The notes under the pieces were generated by a model. That model had not been told where the DNA came from and did no database searches. It was given only the letters and a program-made list of their open reading frames with translations. Positions 18,657-27,711 of a stretch of DNA of 64,000 bases are shown piece after piece (position 1 is the first letter of the stretch; every line of letters begins with the position of its first letter). Source of the stretch: UBA9655 sp964597045 (GTDB taxonomy: Bacteria; Pseudomonadota; Alphaproteobacteria; UBA9655); contig CAZQWE010000002.1 of NCBI GenBank assembly GCA_964597045.1, positions 186,001-250,000 on the forward strand, in the 5' to 3' direction. The translations under genes and the position numbers were made by a program.

Positions 18657-19735
18657 TAAGAAACATCCCTCATTTTTTGAGAACTATAAATCGTCTTCCA
18701 TGCCTTGATGAAAGCATCGATATCACTTGCTTGTGTTGCCCATCCAAAGCTCACACGAATGGCACATCTTGCTTCATCATAGGGAACACCCATTGATGTT
18801 AAGACATGGGATACTTTCATTTTACCGGATGAACAAGCTGACCCTGCACTAATCGCAATATTTTCAATATCAAAAGCAATAATTTGCAGTTCCGTTGGAA
18901 CACCTGGCATCCCAAGGCAAGAGACATGAGGTGTGCGGTGTGCACCACTGCCAAATACCCTCGCTTCAGGGAGAGAGTTTTCAATATGAGATTGAAAAAC
19001 TCTTAATCTCTCTTGATCTTCATTAATTGCGACTTTTAAGGCTTCTGTGAAACCGAGGATGAGTGGGGTTGAAAGTGTTCCTGAACGCATTCCATACTCT
19101 TGACCTCCCCCCGGTATTATGGGTTCAAGATGAATATTATCCTTCATGACAATTGCACCAACCCCAACAGGCCCCCCACACTTGTGTGAGGAAAGCGTCA
19201 TAAGATCCACATCATAGGTGTCAAATGAAATCGGTACATGGCCCACAGCTTGTGTCGCATCCGTATGAACCGTCCACCCTTTTGCATGAGCAAGACGTGT
19301 AGCTTCTGCCAAAGGTTGTATGACACCAGTCTCATTATTAACGAGCATTACAGAGAGTAAACCAGGCTTTTCAAAACTGTTTAGAAGCATTTCTAAGGCA
19401 TCAAGATCCACGATACCCTTTCCATTCACAGGAATAATGTGAGGGTTAGATACAGATTTCTGAACGGAATCGTGTTCAATCGCTGAAGTCAAAACAGGTA
19501 AATTGAGACCTCTTAACGCGAGCACATTCGCTTCCGTTCCACCACCTGTAAAGATGACTCGATCCCCTTTTGTTATCTCTAGAATCTGTGCCCTTGCATC
19601 ATCAATTCGTGATCGTAACCTTCGTCCTAAACCATGCGGGGAGGACGGGTTACCAAGCAAATCTAGAGCATGAATGATTGCTTCTTTGGCCTCCGGCCTT
19701 AAAGGTGTAGAGGCATTATAATCGAGATATATCAC
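18656..19735 (-). CDS. Second cysteine desulfurase (NifS/IscS-like)
   Basis: 359 aa, homologous to IscS but shorter. It has PLP Lys185 (LSSHKCGGPVG) and the loop Cys301 (ISAGSACSSGKMK). It lacks the IscS C-terminal IscU-docking tail. Tandem NifS-like plus IscS genes between iscR and iscU are also seen in Rickettsiales. Its separate job is unclear; tRNA thiolation is one option. It overlaps iscR by 4 bp and iscS by 1 bp. Confidence 0.9.
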   Translation of the reverse strand: MIYLDYNASTPLRPEAKEAIIHALDLLGNPSSPHGLGRRLRSRIDDARAQILEITKGDRVIFTGGGTEANVLALRGLNLPVLTSAIEHDSVQKSVSNPHIIPVNGKGIVDLDALEMLLNSFEKPGLLSVMLVNNETGVIQPLAEATRLAHAKGWTVHTDATQAVGHVPISFDTYDVDLMTLSSHKCGGPVGVGAIVMKDNIHLEPIIPGGGQEYGMRSGTLSTPLILGFTEALKVAINEDQERLRVFQSHIENSLPEARVFGSGAHRTPHVSCLGMPGVPTELQIIAFDIENIAISAGSACSSGKMKVSHVLTSMGVPYDEARCAIRVSFGWATQASDIDAFIKAWKTIYSSQKMRDVS

Positions 19736-20148
19736 GACACCCTCCTTTCACATACATCTGATAGGGAAATGCCACTCAGATATTGGTGCATCTTTTGTCC
19801 TAACCCGGCCCAAAGATCATGGGTTAAACACTTTGCTTTGAGCCCAAGACAACCATTAACTTGTTTTTCGCCACAGCGAGTCGTTTTAATGGGCTCGCCA
19901 ATAGCTTCAAGAATATCCGCAATGCGAATGTCATCTGCCTCTCGCGCCAGCTTATAGCCGCCTTGCTGACCACGAATACTGGTGACCATGCCATTCTTAC
20001 GTAAAGTTGAAAAGAGCTGCTCGAGGTATGGAACAGGGAGCGATTGCCTACGGGCAATCTCAGTAATTGCAAGAGGCTTGTCCTTCCCATAATAGGCGAG
20101 GTCAACAAGCGCCATAACCGCATATCTTCCTTTTGTTCCAAGTTTCAC
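19732..20148 (-). CDS. iscR: Rrf2-family Fe-S regulator IscR
   Basis: 138 aa from a GTG start. A winged helix-turn-helix with GTKGRYAVMALVDLA opens the protein. Cys92, Cys100, Cys107 and His110 match the IscR [2Fe-2S] ligand set, with slightly longer spacing between the first cysteines than in E. coli. An ATG two codons earlier abuts the AAGGAG with no spacer, whereas GTG 20148 is 6 nt from it and gives the standard IscR N terminus. It is first in the isc operon and faces an IscR box, so autorepression is likely. Confidence 0.93.
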   Translation of the reverse strand: MKLGTKGRYAVMALVDLAYYGKDKPLAITEIARRQSLPVPYLEQLFSTLRKNGMVTSIRGQQGGYKLAREADDIRIADILEAIGEPIKTTRCGEKQVNGCLGLKAKCLTHDLWAGLGQKMHQYLSGISLSDVCERRVS

Positions 20149-20171
20149 AAGCATCTCCTTTTATATTTATA

Positions 20172-20200
20172 TTTCTACGATTCCTGACTAAAATAGTCAA
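20172..20200 (-). promoter_or_regulatory. Putative isc operon promoter
   Basis: On the minus strand, TTGACT (20195-20200) is followed after 17 bp by TAGAAA (20172-20177). The -35 lies inside the IscR box, as in other autorepressed isc promoters. Confidence 0.6.
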
Positions 20201-20204
20201 GTAT
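20180..20204 (-). promoter_or_regulatory. IscR type-1 operator
   Basis: A 25-bp site that fits the published IscR type-1 consensus from end to end. On the minus strand it starts ATACTT, has the core GACTATTTTAGTC and ends AGGAAT. It sits about 30 bp before iscR and overlaps the -35. Cluster-loaded IscR would be expected to repress the operon here. dapB starts 78 bp away on the other side, so the site could also affect it. Confidence 0.85.
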
Positions 20205-20281
20205 GAAAGACCTTGCTCCTTTGTAAGGAGTCTTTTAAAAAGTAAATTCAACGCCGCATGAAATTTAGAAGGGGGTTAAGT

Positions 20282-21067
20282 ATGTTACGAATAGCTGTTG
20301 CAGGCTGTACAGGACGAATGGGTCGCGTTCTTCTCAAGGAGATTAACCTGAATCCTGAAACAGAAATAGTTGGAGCCATTACGCGCCCTAAACAACTTCT
20401 TGTTGGACAAGACATTGGCCCCCTTATTGGAGAGCCTCCTTTAAATATCCTCATCACAGATATCCCTGAATTGGCACTTAAGACCGCGCAAGTTCTCATA
20501 GACTTTAGTAAGCCTGAGGGGCTTCATTCCCATCTCATGTCAGCCATCAACCACAGAACTCCTTATGTTGTTTGTATGACGGGAGTGAGTGACGAGCAGT
20601 TCAAAAGCTTAGAGGCGGCGTCAAAACAGATCCCTGTTATGGTTGCTCCCAATACGAGCCTAGGCATTGCAGTCCTTCGTAAGCTTTCACTGGCAGCCGC
20701 CGAGGTCTTAGGACCTTCATATGATATCAGTCTTCTAGAAATGCATCATAAGGATAAGACTGATGCCCCCTCAGGCACAGCCCTTTCGATCGCTAAATCT
20801 TTAACGTCACTTGAGTGGCTTAAACATAATAAACCTCCCTACCCCTCCAAATCTCCCCGAGAAAAGGACAGCTTGGAAATTGCTGTTCTGCGGGGAGGTG
20901 GCGTCGCTGCTGATCTTGATGTTCTCTTTAGTGGGGAATCTGAGCTTCTGAAAATCGAACATAGAGCCTTGAACCGAAATGTTTTTGCACATGGTGCGAT
21001 CAAAGCTGCGGAATGGCTCAAGGGTAAACCAACTGGCCTTTATACAATGGATGATGTTGTTTTATGA
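20282..21067 (+). CDS. dapB: 4-hydroxy-tetrahydrodipicolinate reductase
   Basis: 261 aa. The N-terminal NAD(P)H-binding motif is GCTGRMGR (8-15), and the family signature (LEMHHKDKTDAPSGTAL) with catalytic His-His and Lys is present. It catalyses the second committed step of diaminopimelate/lysine synthesis; dapA is elsewhere in the window at 56.3 kb. I chose ATG 20282, 7 nt after AGGGGG, over an in-frame ATG 24 bases upstream. It overlaps nth by 4 bp. A small hairpin (20216-20230) lies in the leader. Confidence 0.95.
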   Translation: MLRIAVAGCTGRMGRVLLKEINLNPETEIVGAITRPKQLLVGQDIGPLIGEPPLNILITDIPELALKTAQVLIDFSKPEGLHSHLMSAINHRTPYVVCMTGVSDEQFKSLEAASKQIPVMVAPNTSLGIAVLRKLSLAAAEVLGPSYDISLLEMHHKDKTDAPSGTALSIAKSLTSLEWLKHNKPPYPSKSPREKDSLEIAVLRGGGVAADLDVLFSGESELLKIEHRALNRNVFAHGAIKAAEWLKGKPTGLYTMDDVVL

Positions 21068-21717
21068 CAAAACTCATGACGTCTTCCGAAATAGAACGTT
21101 TCTTCGAACACCTTGACGCCGCCAATCCTGAACCCAAAGGTGAGCTCTATTCAACAAACACATACACTTTATTGGTAGCTGTTGTTCTCTCTGCCCAAGC
21201 AACCGATAAGGGCGTAAACAAAGCAACACCTGCCTTATTTGCTGTGGCTGACACGCCTCAAAAAATGCTGAATCTCGGGGAAGAGAATCTTAAAAATTAT
21301 ATCAACACTATAGGTCTCTATAACTCAAAGGGCCGCAATATTATGGGTCTTTCTCAGAAACTCATTGAATCCTTTGGAGGAGAAGTCCCTTCAAACATAG
21401 AAGACTTAATTACCCTGCCTGGAGTTGGGCGTAAAACAGCCAATGTTGTCTTGAATGGCGCCTTTGGAGAGGCCGTTATCGCCGTTGACACCCACATCTT
21501 TAGAGTGTCAAACCGAACTGGTCTTGCGCCGGGCAAAACACCCCATGACGTTGAAAAGCAGCTCATGAAAAGAATTCCAGTTAAATGGATTAAACGCGCC
21601 CATCATTGGCTTGTTCTTCACGGTCGCTATATTTGCAAGGCAAGACAACCACTGTGTCCAACCTGTCCCGTTCAAAACGAATGTCATTACCCTTATAAAA
21701 CAACAGCAAATCCATGA
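21064..21717 (+). CDS. nth: Endonuclease III
   Basis: 217 aa DNA glycosylase/AP lyase for oxidised pyrimidines. The helix-hairpin-helix LPGVGRKTANVVL carries catalytic Lys124, and VDTH carries Asp142. The C-terminal cysteines C191, C198, C201 and C207 (spacing 6-2-5) bind a [4Fe-4S] cluster. It overlaps dapB and prmC by 4 bp each (ATGA), so the three are one transcript. Confidence 0.96.
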   Translation: MTKLMTSSEIERFFEHLDAANPEPKGELYSTNTYTLLVAVVLSAQATDKGVNKATPALFAVADTPQKMLNLGEENLKNYINTIGLYNSKGRNIMGLSQKLIESFGGEVPSNIEDLITLPGVGRKTANVVLNGAFGEAVIAVDTHIFRVSNRTGLAPGKTPHDVEKQLMKRIPVKWIKRAHHWLVLHGRYICKARQPLCPTCPVQNECHYPYKTTANP

Positions 21718-22544
21718 CTCTGCATGAGTGGCGGGACCACATCACCTCTATATTATCACAAGCCTTATTTGAAAACGCGAGCCTAGAGGCCAAGTGGTTG
21801 CTTGAGGCATTGACACAAAAAAACTGCACCTTAAGCCCCAACTATACCTTATCCTCATCGGAAGAGCTAAAGCTGAATGAATGGCTTGAGAGACGTCTCA
21901 AATCAGAACCACTCTCCCGCATTAAAGGAATCAGAGAGTTTTGGAGCCTTCCCTTTTATATTAATGAACACACACTTGATCCGCGTCCTGAGACGGAGCT
22001 TATTGTGAAGGCTGTCATTGCGAGGAGTGACGTTCCTACAGAACGTATTCTCGACCTTGGCACTGGATCCGGGTGCATCCTCATTTCCCTTCTGTACGAG
22101 CTTAAAAATGCGACTGGCGTGGGTGTAGATATTAATCAAGGTGCACTTGATATAGCCAAAATAAATGCAAGTCAGAATGGAGTTAGCGAGCGTATTACAT
22201 TTGTTCAAAGCAATTGGGGAGACAACCTCAAGGAACAATTCAATATTATTGTCAGTAATCCTCCCTACATCCCAACGACCGATATTGAAGAGTTGGAAAA
22301 GACTGTGAAGGATTACGATCCCCATCTTGCCTTAGATGGAGGAGCTGACGGTCTTGATTGTTATAGACTTATAGCTAAAAATATGAAGCATCTCTTGAAG
22401 GAAGATGGATTCTTTCTATTTGAGATTGGGCAAGGACAAAGACGCCAAGTTGAAGAGATTTTGAAGCATGAGGGATTCGGTAATTTGTTTTCCCTGAAGG
22501 ATTACAATGGGATAGAGAGAGTCATTGGGGGATTTAGTCAGTGA
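21714..22544 (+). CDS. prmC: Release-factor glutamine methyltransferase PrmC
   Basis: 276 aa. An N-terminal helical domain precedes a SAM-dependent methyltransferase domain with DLGTGSGC (114-121) and NPPY (182-185), which binds the glutamine side chain. It methylates the GGQ motif of RF1/RF2. It overlaps nth by 4 bp. A GTCAT-type palindrome lies just past the stop. Confidence 0.94.
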   Translation: MTLHEWRDHITSILSQALFENASLEAKWLLEALTQKNCTLSPNYTLSSSEELKLNEWLERRLKSEPLSRIKGIREFWSLPFYINEHTLDPRPETELIVKAVIARSDVPTERILDLGTGSGCILISLLYELKNATGVGVDINQGALDIAKINASQNGVSERITFVQSNWGDNLKEQFNIIVSNPPYIPTTDIEELEKTVKDYDPHLALDGGADGLDCYRLIAKNMKHLLKEDGFFLFEIGQGQRRQVEEILKHEGFGNLFSLKDYNGIERVIGGFSQ

Positions 22545-22561
22545 GAGTATAATCCAAGGGA

Positions 22562-22587
22562 GTCATCCCCGCTTTCGCGAGGATGAC
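22562..22587. repeat. Palindromic repeat of the GTCAT/ATGAC type
   Basis: Outer arms GTCATCC and GGATGAC enclose a GC-rich CCGCTTTCGCG centre. It belongs to the same family as the paired copies at 31735-31832. It may act as a transcript end for prmC, though no T-run follows. Confidence 0.65.
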
Positions 22588-22700
22588 GCACAGGGGATGG
22601 GTTATATATTTTGTCTTATTTACAAACTATATTTATTTTTTTATTGAAATTATATAATTTAATTCTTATATTTTTTTTATTAATTTAAATTGGTGTAATT

Positions 22701-25700
22701 ATGACATATAAAATCTTTAGAAAATCTGCTCTCCTCTCTGTTGCTGTTATTTCTTTATCCGCACAGTCCCTTCAGTCAAATGATGATTTTCTCTATGATG
22801 CCTTACCAACTGTTCTTAAAGGCAGAATCTCACGATTCCTCTCTCAGGAAGACAATCAGAATTTAACGCTAGTCTACAAACAAGCAAATAGTATCGTGTC
22901 TGTTCAGGAACCTTGGAAACAACTTAAAGCCAACAATATTCAAGCTGATCCCTCGGTTTCAATAACAAACGCTTGGTTAGGAAAGCTTAGACTACTTGAC
23001 TATCATATCGCAAAAGAGCTTGCTACAGAAGCTCAAACAAACCTTCAAACAGCTAGCAATGAGTTCGTTACCTTAAGCGATATGGTGCGGAAGGAACAAA
23101 AGGCACAAACTCAAAGAGAAGAAGCCATTTATAAAGAAGATAAGGTTTTTGAGACTAAAGATTTTGAGCGAAGTCCTGCTTTAGTTCAGTTAGAAACGGA
23201 TCAGTTTGCATATGAAAGAAAAGTAACTCACCTTCAGTCACAGTTAACTCAACATACCCAAGCTGCAGCACATTTCTTGGAGCTTGCTTGCGATGTCGGT
23301 GATGGTAAAGCAATTGAAATTAAATTCGGATTACTTTTGGCTGAAGATGCACAACGCGCAAGAGATTTTCTAGATTCTATGGTCGCTCGTGACTACATGG
23401 GAGCATTGAGACTCAAACGAAATGCCCTCCGTTCTGGGACTCAAGGATATGCTCTGAATGTTGAAGAAGCAGCCAGAATTAATCGCCTACTCATTGACAA
23501 AAAATCGCTCGAAGCCCTCTGGCTCAGCCGTGAATATCATCTTCAAGGAAGTGAAGAATGGCGTGCAATTGTTGATGAGTCTGCCAAGCGAGGGAATAAA
23601 GAAGCGCGATTTGAAAAACTCTCCTGTCAACTTCAAGGACTCAATGGTTACGAGAGAAATCTTGAGGAAGCTGAAAAAACTTTAGCATCCTTACCTAGTG
23701 AGGCTTCAGCTAATCTTATTACCCTAAAATCTTATACCTTAATGAACAATCCTAAATCTGAGGAAAATGACCAGGCTGTTTGTTTGATCAATGAGTGGTT
23801 GGTTGATAAAGGATCTGTTGATGCAAAATACTTACGAATAAAGGGACTTCTTGCAGGGGTATGGGGATATAAGAAGGATCTTGATAAAGCCAAAGAAGAA
23901 ATAGATAAGTTTCTACCCCCTAATAATGACGGTTATACACTCGTTTATTCACTCAGAAATATGGAACAAAACCCTGTTCATGGTAATAACCTCCCGGCAG
24001 AATCCCTTCGCTTTTGTATTGACTACCTAATTGAAAAGGGAAGACAGGAGGGAACTTACTTCAAAATCAAGGGACTGATTGAAGGAATTGAATCAGGTCT
24101 TGGCTTTGAAAAAAACTTAAATCTAGCTCGAGAAATGCTTAGTGAACTTAGACCCGGAACAGAATGGATCCCTTCGACTATCTTACAAGAATGGCGTATG
24201 AATCAACATCTTGTCAACCTACAAGAAGGCATTGAATTTCTTGAAGAGTGTCTCAATCAAGACCAATTTAAGCACCTTCAGCGGTGGAATAATAAATTTC
24301 AAAGGCACCTCTTAGGCGAGGAAGGACAAGAAATTAATTATGATAACGCTCGAGAAATACTAGCTAAATATCCACGGGAAAGTGAAGGTGAGGTTTATGC
24401 CTTGCGTCGCCAGTGGTTATCAGATGAGCAAACACCTGAAAAAACTAAGGCTGTTGAGTTCCTGGGCGAGTGGCTCCTTGAGAGAAACCACTCTGGAATG
24501 ATTTATGATCTATTGTCTGATAACCTTAAGGGATCAAACGGTTACGAGATCAATCATGCAAAAGCCAAAACCATACTCAAGAGCGTTGGCGGCAAAATTC
24601 ATTGGCTCCTAGCTGATTTAAAATCAAGTTTGGAATCAATGGAACAAACACCTGATATTATTACATCTAAAGAAGTACTAGAGGAATGGTTAGAAGAATA
24701 TGGTGAAGATGGGATTGCCGCATTCAAAAAAGCAAAAAAATTAGCAAAACAAGATCCTAAAGCAGGCCGCAAGTTTATCAACAAGCTGTATAAGAGAAAG
24801 TTTATTGAAGGCTCTGTCTTAAAGATGAAAGGCCTTTCAAAAGGAAAATTTGGCTTCAAAAAAGACGTGCGTGCTGCACGCAATATCCTTAACGAACTTA
24901 TGAACGAAAATGAAGCCATTGGCTTGCGTTATAAAGTAAAAGCCCTCGATAAAGGAAAAGTTGGCTATAAAACGAATCCAAAGAAAGCCCGTAAACTCAT
25001 TGAAAAAGAAATTGAAAAGAACAAACCACAGACTTGTTTCTATAATGAAAATGTGGCACATCTAAAGCTGACTGGGGTTGAAAAAGGTATATACGGGTTT
25101 AAGAAAAACCCCAAAAAGGCTCGCAAGCTCTTTGAACAATTCCTCCAGGAGGGAAGGCTAATTCCTAATATTGATGAAGCATATGCTTTAGCTAAAGGAA
25201 AATGGGGATTTAAACGTGACCGTGAGCAAGCACTACAGATCATTGATAAAGCAATTGAGGTAGGCAACCCTCTTGCCTATTTAGCTAAAATTGAGGTTCT
25301 ACAAAAAGGAAAGTATGGGTTTAAAAAAAATCCAAAAGCAGCATCAAAACTTGAGCAAGAATTTAAAAAACGTTTTCAACAAACTTCAGCTTCGACACCA
25401 GTAGATATGCAAGTTGATATGCTCCCCCAAGATGATCAAAGTGTGAGATTTCTTGCTTCAATAAGAACTGGTGAGATGACTCAAGCCATTGAGATTTTGT
25501 CCGAAGGGAATAATAAAGTTGGCAGTGTTCCTCACCTCATAGAAGGTTTTAATGAACTAGGGAATGAACTACATGCAGACAAGCTAAGAAGCCTTATCGC
25601 AAATCGAATTTTAACACTAAAGCCCAATCCTGAGGTCATTGAACGGAACTTTAATCACTTATCTTCGGGACAAGCTAAAACGCCAATAAGTTCTTTAGCT

Positions 25701-25754
25701 TCAGCTTATCGTTTTGCAAGACTGCTAAACTATATACCAGTCGATATGAGATAA
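22701..25754 (+). CDS. Secreted Sel1-like repeat protein with an F-box-like N terminus
   Basis: 1017 aa. A signal-peptide-like segment occupies about 1-25. Residues 31-76 match the F-box pattern: LP, then an amphipathic helix, FLSQED, LxxVYK and a terminal WKQL. The rest consists of degenerate Sel1-like repeats of about 37-44 residues with the core KGxxGFKKDxxxAxxxL. The clearest copies start near 708, 747, 791, 828 and 867, and weaker ones near 312 and 383. Sel1 repeats form helical scaffolds for protein binding, and F-boxes recruit eukaryotic SCF ubiquitin ligases. A secreted host-directed effector is therefore plausible but unproven. ATG 22701 has TTGGTG upstream, the leader also seen at 9.2 and 12.0 kb. 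Confidence 0.72.
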   Translation: MTYKIFRKSALLSVAVISLSAQSLQSNDDFLYDALPTVLKGRISRFLSQEDNQNLTLVYKQANSIVSVQEPWKQLKANNIQADPSVSITNAWLGKLRLLDYHIAKELATEAQTNLQTASNEFVTLSDMVRKEQKAQTQREEAIYKEDKVFETKDFERSPALVQLETDQFAYERKVTHLQSQLTQHTQAAAHFLELACDVGDGKAIEIKFGLLLAEDAQRARDFLDSMVARDYMGALRLKRNALRSGTQGYALNVEEAARINRLLIDKKSLEALWLSREYHLQGSEEWRAIVDESAKRGNKEARFEKLSCQLQGLNGYERNLEEAEKTLASLPSEASANLITLKSYTLMNNPKSEENDQAVCLINEWLVDKGSVDAKYLRIKGLLAGVWGYKKDLDKAKEEIDKFLPPNNDGYTLVYSLRNMEQNPVHGNNLPAESLRFCIDYLIEKGRQEGTYFKIKGLIEGIESGLGFEKNLNLAREMLSELRPGTEWIPSTILQEWRMNQHLVNLQEGIEFLEECLNQDQFKHLQRWNNKFQRHLLGEEGQEINYDNAREILAKYPRESEGEVYALRRQWLSDEQTPEKTKAVEFLGEWLLERNHSGMIYDLLSDNLKGSNGYEINHAKAKTILKSVGGKIHWLLADLKSSLESMEQTPDIITSKEVLEEWLEEYGEDGIAAFKKAKKLAKQDPKAGRKFINKLYKRKFIEGSVLKMKGLSKGKFGFKKDVRAARNILNELMNENEAIGLRYKVKALDKGKVGYKTNPKKARKLIEKEIEKNKPQTCFYNENVAHLKLTGVEKGIYGFKKNPKKARKLFEQFLQEGRLIPNIDEAYALAKGKWGFKRDREQALQIIDKAIEVGNPLAYLAKIEVLQKGKYGFKKNPKAASKLEQEFKKRFQQTSASTPVDMQVDMLPQDDQSVRFLASIRTGEMTQAIEILSEGNNKVGSVPHLIEGFNELGNELHADKLRSLIANRILTLKPNPEVIERNFNHLSSGQAKTPISSLASAYRFARLLNYIPVDMR

Positions 25755-25773
25755 ATGGGTGTTAAGGGTATAG

Positions 25774-25800
25774 AAAAAAGCGACGTCTTGCGACGCCGCT
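25774..25800 (-). terminator. Rho-independent terminator of ihfA
   Basis: On the minus strand AGCGGCGTC-GCAA-GACGTCGCT forms a 9-bp stem with one G-T pair, followed directly by TTTTT. It lies about 30 bp past the ihfA stop and close to the end of the convergent Sel1-like gene. Confidence 0.8.
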
Positions 25801-25828
25801 TTGCCCTCCCAAACTCAATTCCTATAGC

Positions 25829-26131
25829 CTATCTCGCAGATTTCGCTTTTTGAACCTTCTCTCTTAAATACTGAGAAGGTTTAAAAGCAATCACTCTACG
25901 CGCGGTAATCGTTGCTTCCTTGCCGGTTTTGGGGTTACGACCCACACGGCTAGATTTCTTACGAATATTAAATGATCCGAAGGAAGAGATTTTAACGAGG
26001 CCCTTATCTGATAAGGAAGAAAGCATTGTCTCAAGAGTTGCCTCTAAGAAATCATTGGCTTGATGACGAGGGCAATCAACTTCCTTCACAAGGCTGTCAA
26101 CGATATCTGCTCGCGTTACAGTTCTACTCAT
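25829..26131 (-). CDS. ihfA: Integration host factor alpha subunit
   Basis: 100-aa HU/IHF-fold DNA-bending protein. GRNPKTG is followed by ITARRVIAFKPSQYLR, which favours IHF-alpha over HU. It binds the minor groove and bends DNA sharply. AAGGGA lies 9 nt before the ATG. A terminator follows the gene, so it is probably monocistronic. Confidence 0.88.
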   Translation of the reverse strand: MSRTVTRADIVDSLVKEVDCPRHQANDFLEATLETMLSSLSDKGLVKISSFGSFNIRKKSSRVGRNPKTGKEATITARRVIAFKPSQYLREKVQKAKSAR

Positions 26132-26231
26132 CTCCCGTTTCCCTTATTAATATAATTAACTTCGGTGGTAGTATATCAAAAAATTGGGCAACGTCATAGA
26201 GGTAAATTCATTAGGACGCTGCAAATAGAAC

Positions 26232-27503
26232 TCATTGCGAACCTCCCACCACCTCAGCTGCTATTTCTCCATCATGGAAATGGATCTTTACTTTTTGCCC
26301 TGGAGATGTCTGGGTTTTGGATTGAATGACCGTTCGGTCAAATGTTGTAACGTAGGCAAATCCTCGCTCGAGCGTACGTGTATAGGAATAGCTTTCAATC
26401 AACTGGGAAAGGGCTCCAAACCTTTGCTCAGTCATCTTAAGCCCGTTATCCAAAGCGGGAGTCAGGCGACGAGCCATATGATCCAGAGTTATCTGAAACT
26501 GCCCAATAAGCCTTTTTTCAGAATTAACCGAACGTTCAATTAATTCATCAAGTCTTTGAATTGATTCATCAATCCAGCTTCCGAGAGGGGGTAAACCCCG
26601 CCTCAGTGCATCGAGTCTGCTATCAAGCAAAGAGAACTGATTTTGAATACGACCCGTGAGTTGAGCCCCAAACTGCATGAGGATTTGAGCCAGCTGCCCA
26701 CGGACTGGCACAGCAAACTCAGCCGCAGCGGTTGGTGTGGGCGCCCGTTTGTCGGACGCAAAATCAATCAACGTCACATCCGTCTCGTGCCCCACGGCAG
26801 AGATCACAGGTATTTCACTGGCGGCAACTGCCCGCACCACCACTTCTTCATTAAAGGCCCACAGGTCCTCAAGGCTTCCTCCACCCCTTGCTACGATAAG
26901 CAATTCAGGTTTGTCGTCCATTCTGTTAAACCCGCGAACGGCTTCTGCAACCTGAGCTGCTGCCCCTTCGCCTTGCACCGCGACAGGCCAAAGAATGATG
27001 TGGGTTGGGAATCTATCCTCAATCCGGTGGAGCATATCTCGAATGACTGCACCGGTTGGAGACGTCACAATTCCAATTGTTCTAGGGAGATAAGGAAGGG
27101 GTTTCTTTCGAGATTCATCAAATAGCCCTTCCGCCGCCAGCTTTCGCTTGAGCTCTTCCAGAAGCTTCAGAAGTGCCCCTTCCCCAGCGAGCTCCATAGC
27201 ATCTACAATGATCTGGTATTTAGAACGCCCAGGATAAGTCGTAAGACGCCCCGTCGCAATCACCTCCATCCCTTCTTGAGGATTAATGGAAAGGGCGCCG
27301 TAACTCCCCCGCCAGCAAACAGCGTCGAGTACAGCATCTTGATCCTTGAGGGCAAAGTATACATGGCCTGAGGTGTGCTTCTTAAGCCCCGAGATCTCGC
27401 CTTTCACACGAACCCGTGAATAGGTGGTCTCCACCATCTTTTTTAAAGCAAGCGAAACTTCAGTTACGGTATATTCTGGCAGAGTTGATAGTAATGGTTG
27501 CAT
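26232..27503 (-). CDS. xseA: Exodeoxyribonuclease VII large subunit
   Basis: 423 aa. An N-terminal OB-fold (about 1-100, including GHVYFALKDQDA) precedes the catalytic core with GIVTSPTGAVIRDM (about 145-158) and RGGGSLEDLWAFN (about 205-217). With the small subunit XseB it degrades single-stranded DNA in both directions. xseB is not in the window. It is transcribed away from hemA across a 208-bp intergenic region. Confidence 0.95.
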   Translation of the reverse strand: MQPLLSTLPEYTVTEVSLALKKMVETTYSRVRVKGEISGLKKHTSGHVYFALKDQDAVLDAVCWRGSYGALSINPQEGMEVIATGRLTTYPGRSKYQIIVDAMELAGEGALLKLLEELKRKLAAEGLFDESRKKPLPYLPRTIGIVTSPTGAVIRDMLHRIEDRFPTHIILWPVAVQGEGAAAQVAEAVRGFNRMDDKPELLIVARGGGSLEDLWAFNEEVVVRAVAASEIPVISAVGHETDVTLIDFASDKRAPTPTAAAEFAVPVRGQLAQILMQFGAQLTGRIQNQFSLLDSRLDALRRGLPPLGSWIDESIQRLDELIERSVNSEKRLIGQFQITLDHMARRLTPALDNGLKMTEQRFGALSQLIESYSYTRTLERGFAYVTTFDRTVIQSKTQTSPGQKVKIHFHDGEIAAEVVGGSQ

Positions 27504-27711
27504 TCAATGTTCAGTATTTAGTTTCCAGTGTTCAGAAAAGATCGCACAGGAGGTAGCAAAAGTACATGCCTTTCTTAAAACCACTTAGAGATTATCAAGT
27601 TGCTCTCTTAATATTTTTGAAATCTGATCACTTATGACTGATTACTGGCTTGCATCCTGTTCTCATCCCCAGTAGGTTACATAAAACTTCAAAAAGTGGT
27701 TGTGACACTTC
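27504..27711. other. xseA/hemA divergent intergenic region with repeat remnants
   Basis: This 208-bp stretch holds an imperfect TTCAG/GTTCAG-rich run (27510-27535) and a copy of the TGATTACTGG repeat (27623-27648). It also holds a possible hemA promoter: TTGCAT at 27650, then TAGGTT after 17 bp, which is weak. A 23-codon open frame near 27566 is too short to call. Confidence 0.4.
27623..27648. repeat. Short dispersed repeat (CTGATCAC...TGATTACTGG)
   Basis: Related to the copies at 14794-14820 and 48671-48694. The last ten bases TGATTACTGG are identical to the hscA-end copy. Confidence 0.5.

Noticed and set aside
20216..20230. CTCCTT-TGT-AAGGAG hairpin before dapB as a terminator or attenuator
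   Set aside because: The stem is only six bases with no clean T-run; it may be chance, so it is only mentioned under dapB.
26643..27125. 160-codon frame opposite xseA
   Set aside because: Antisense to conserved xseA sequence, no ribosome site and no recognisable protein pattern.
27566..27637. Short plus-strand frame beginning MPFLKPLRDYQVALL, faintly like a four-helix-bundle protein
   Set aside because: Only about 23 codons and the likeness is weak; too short to call even as a pseudogene.
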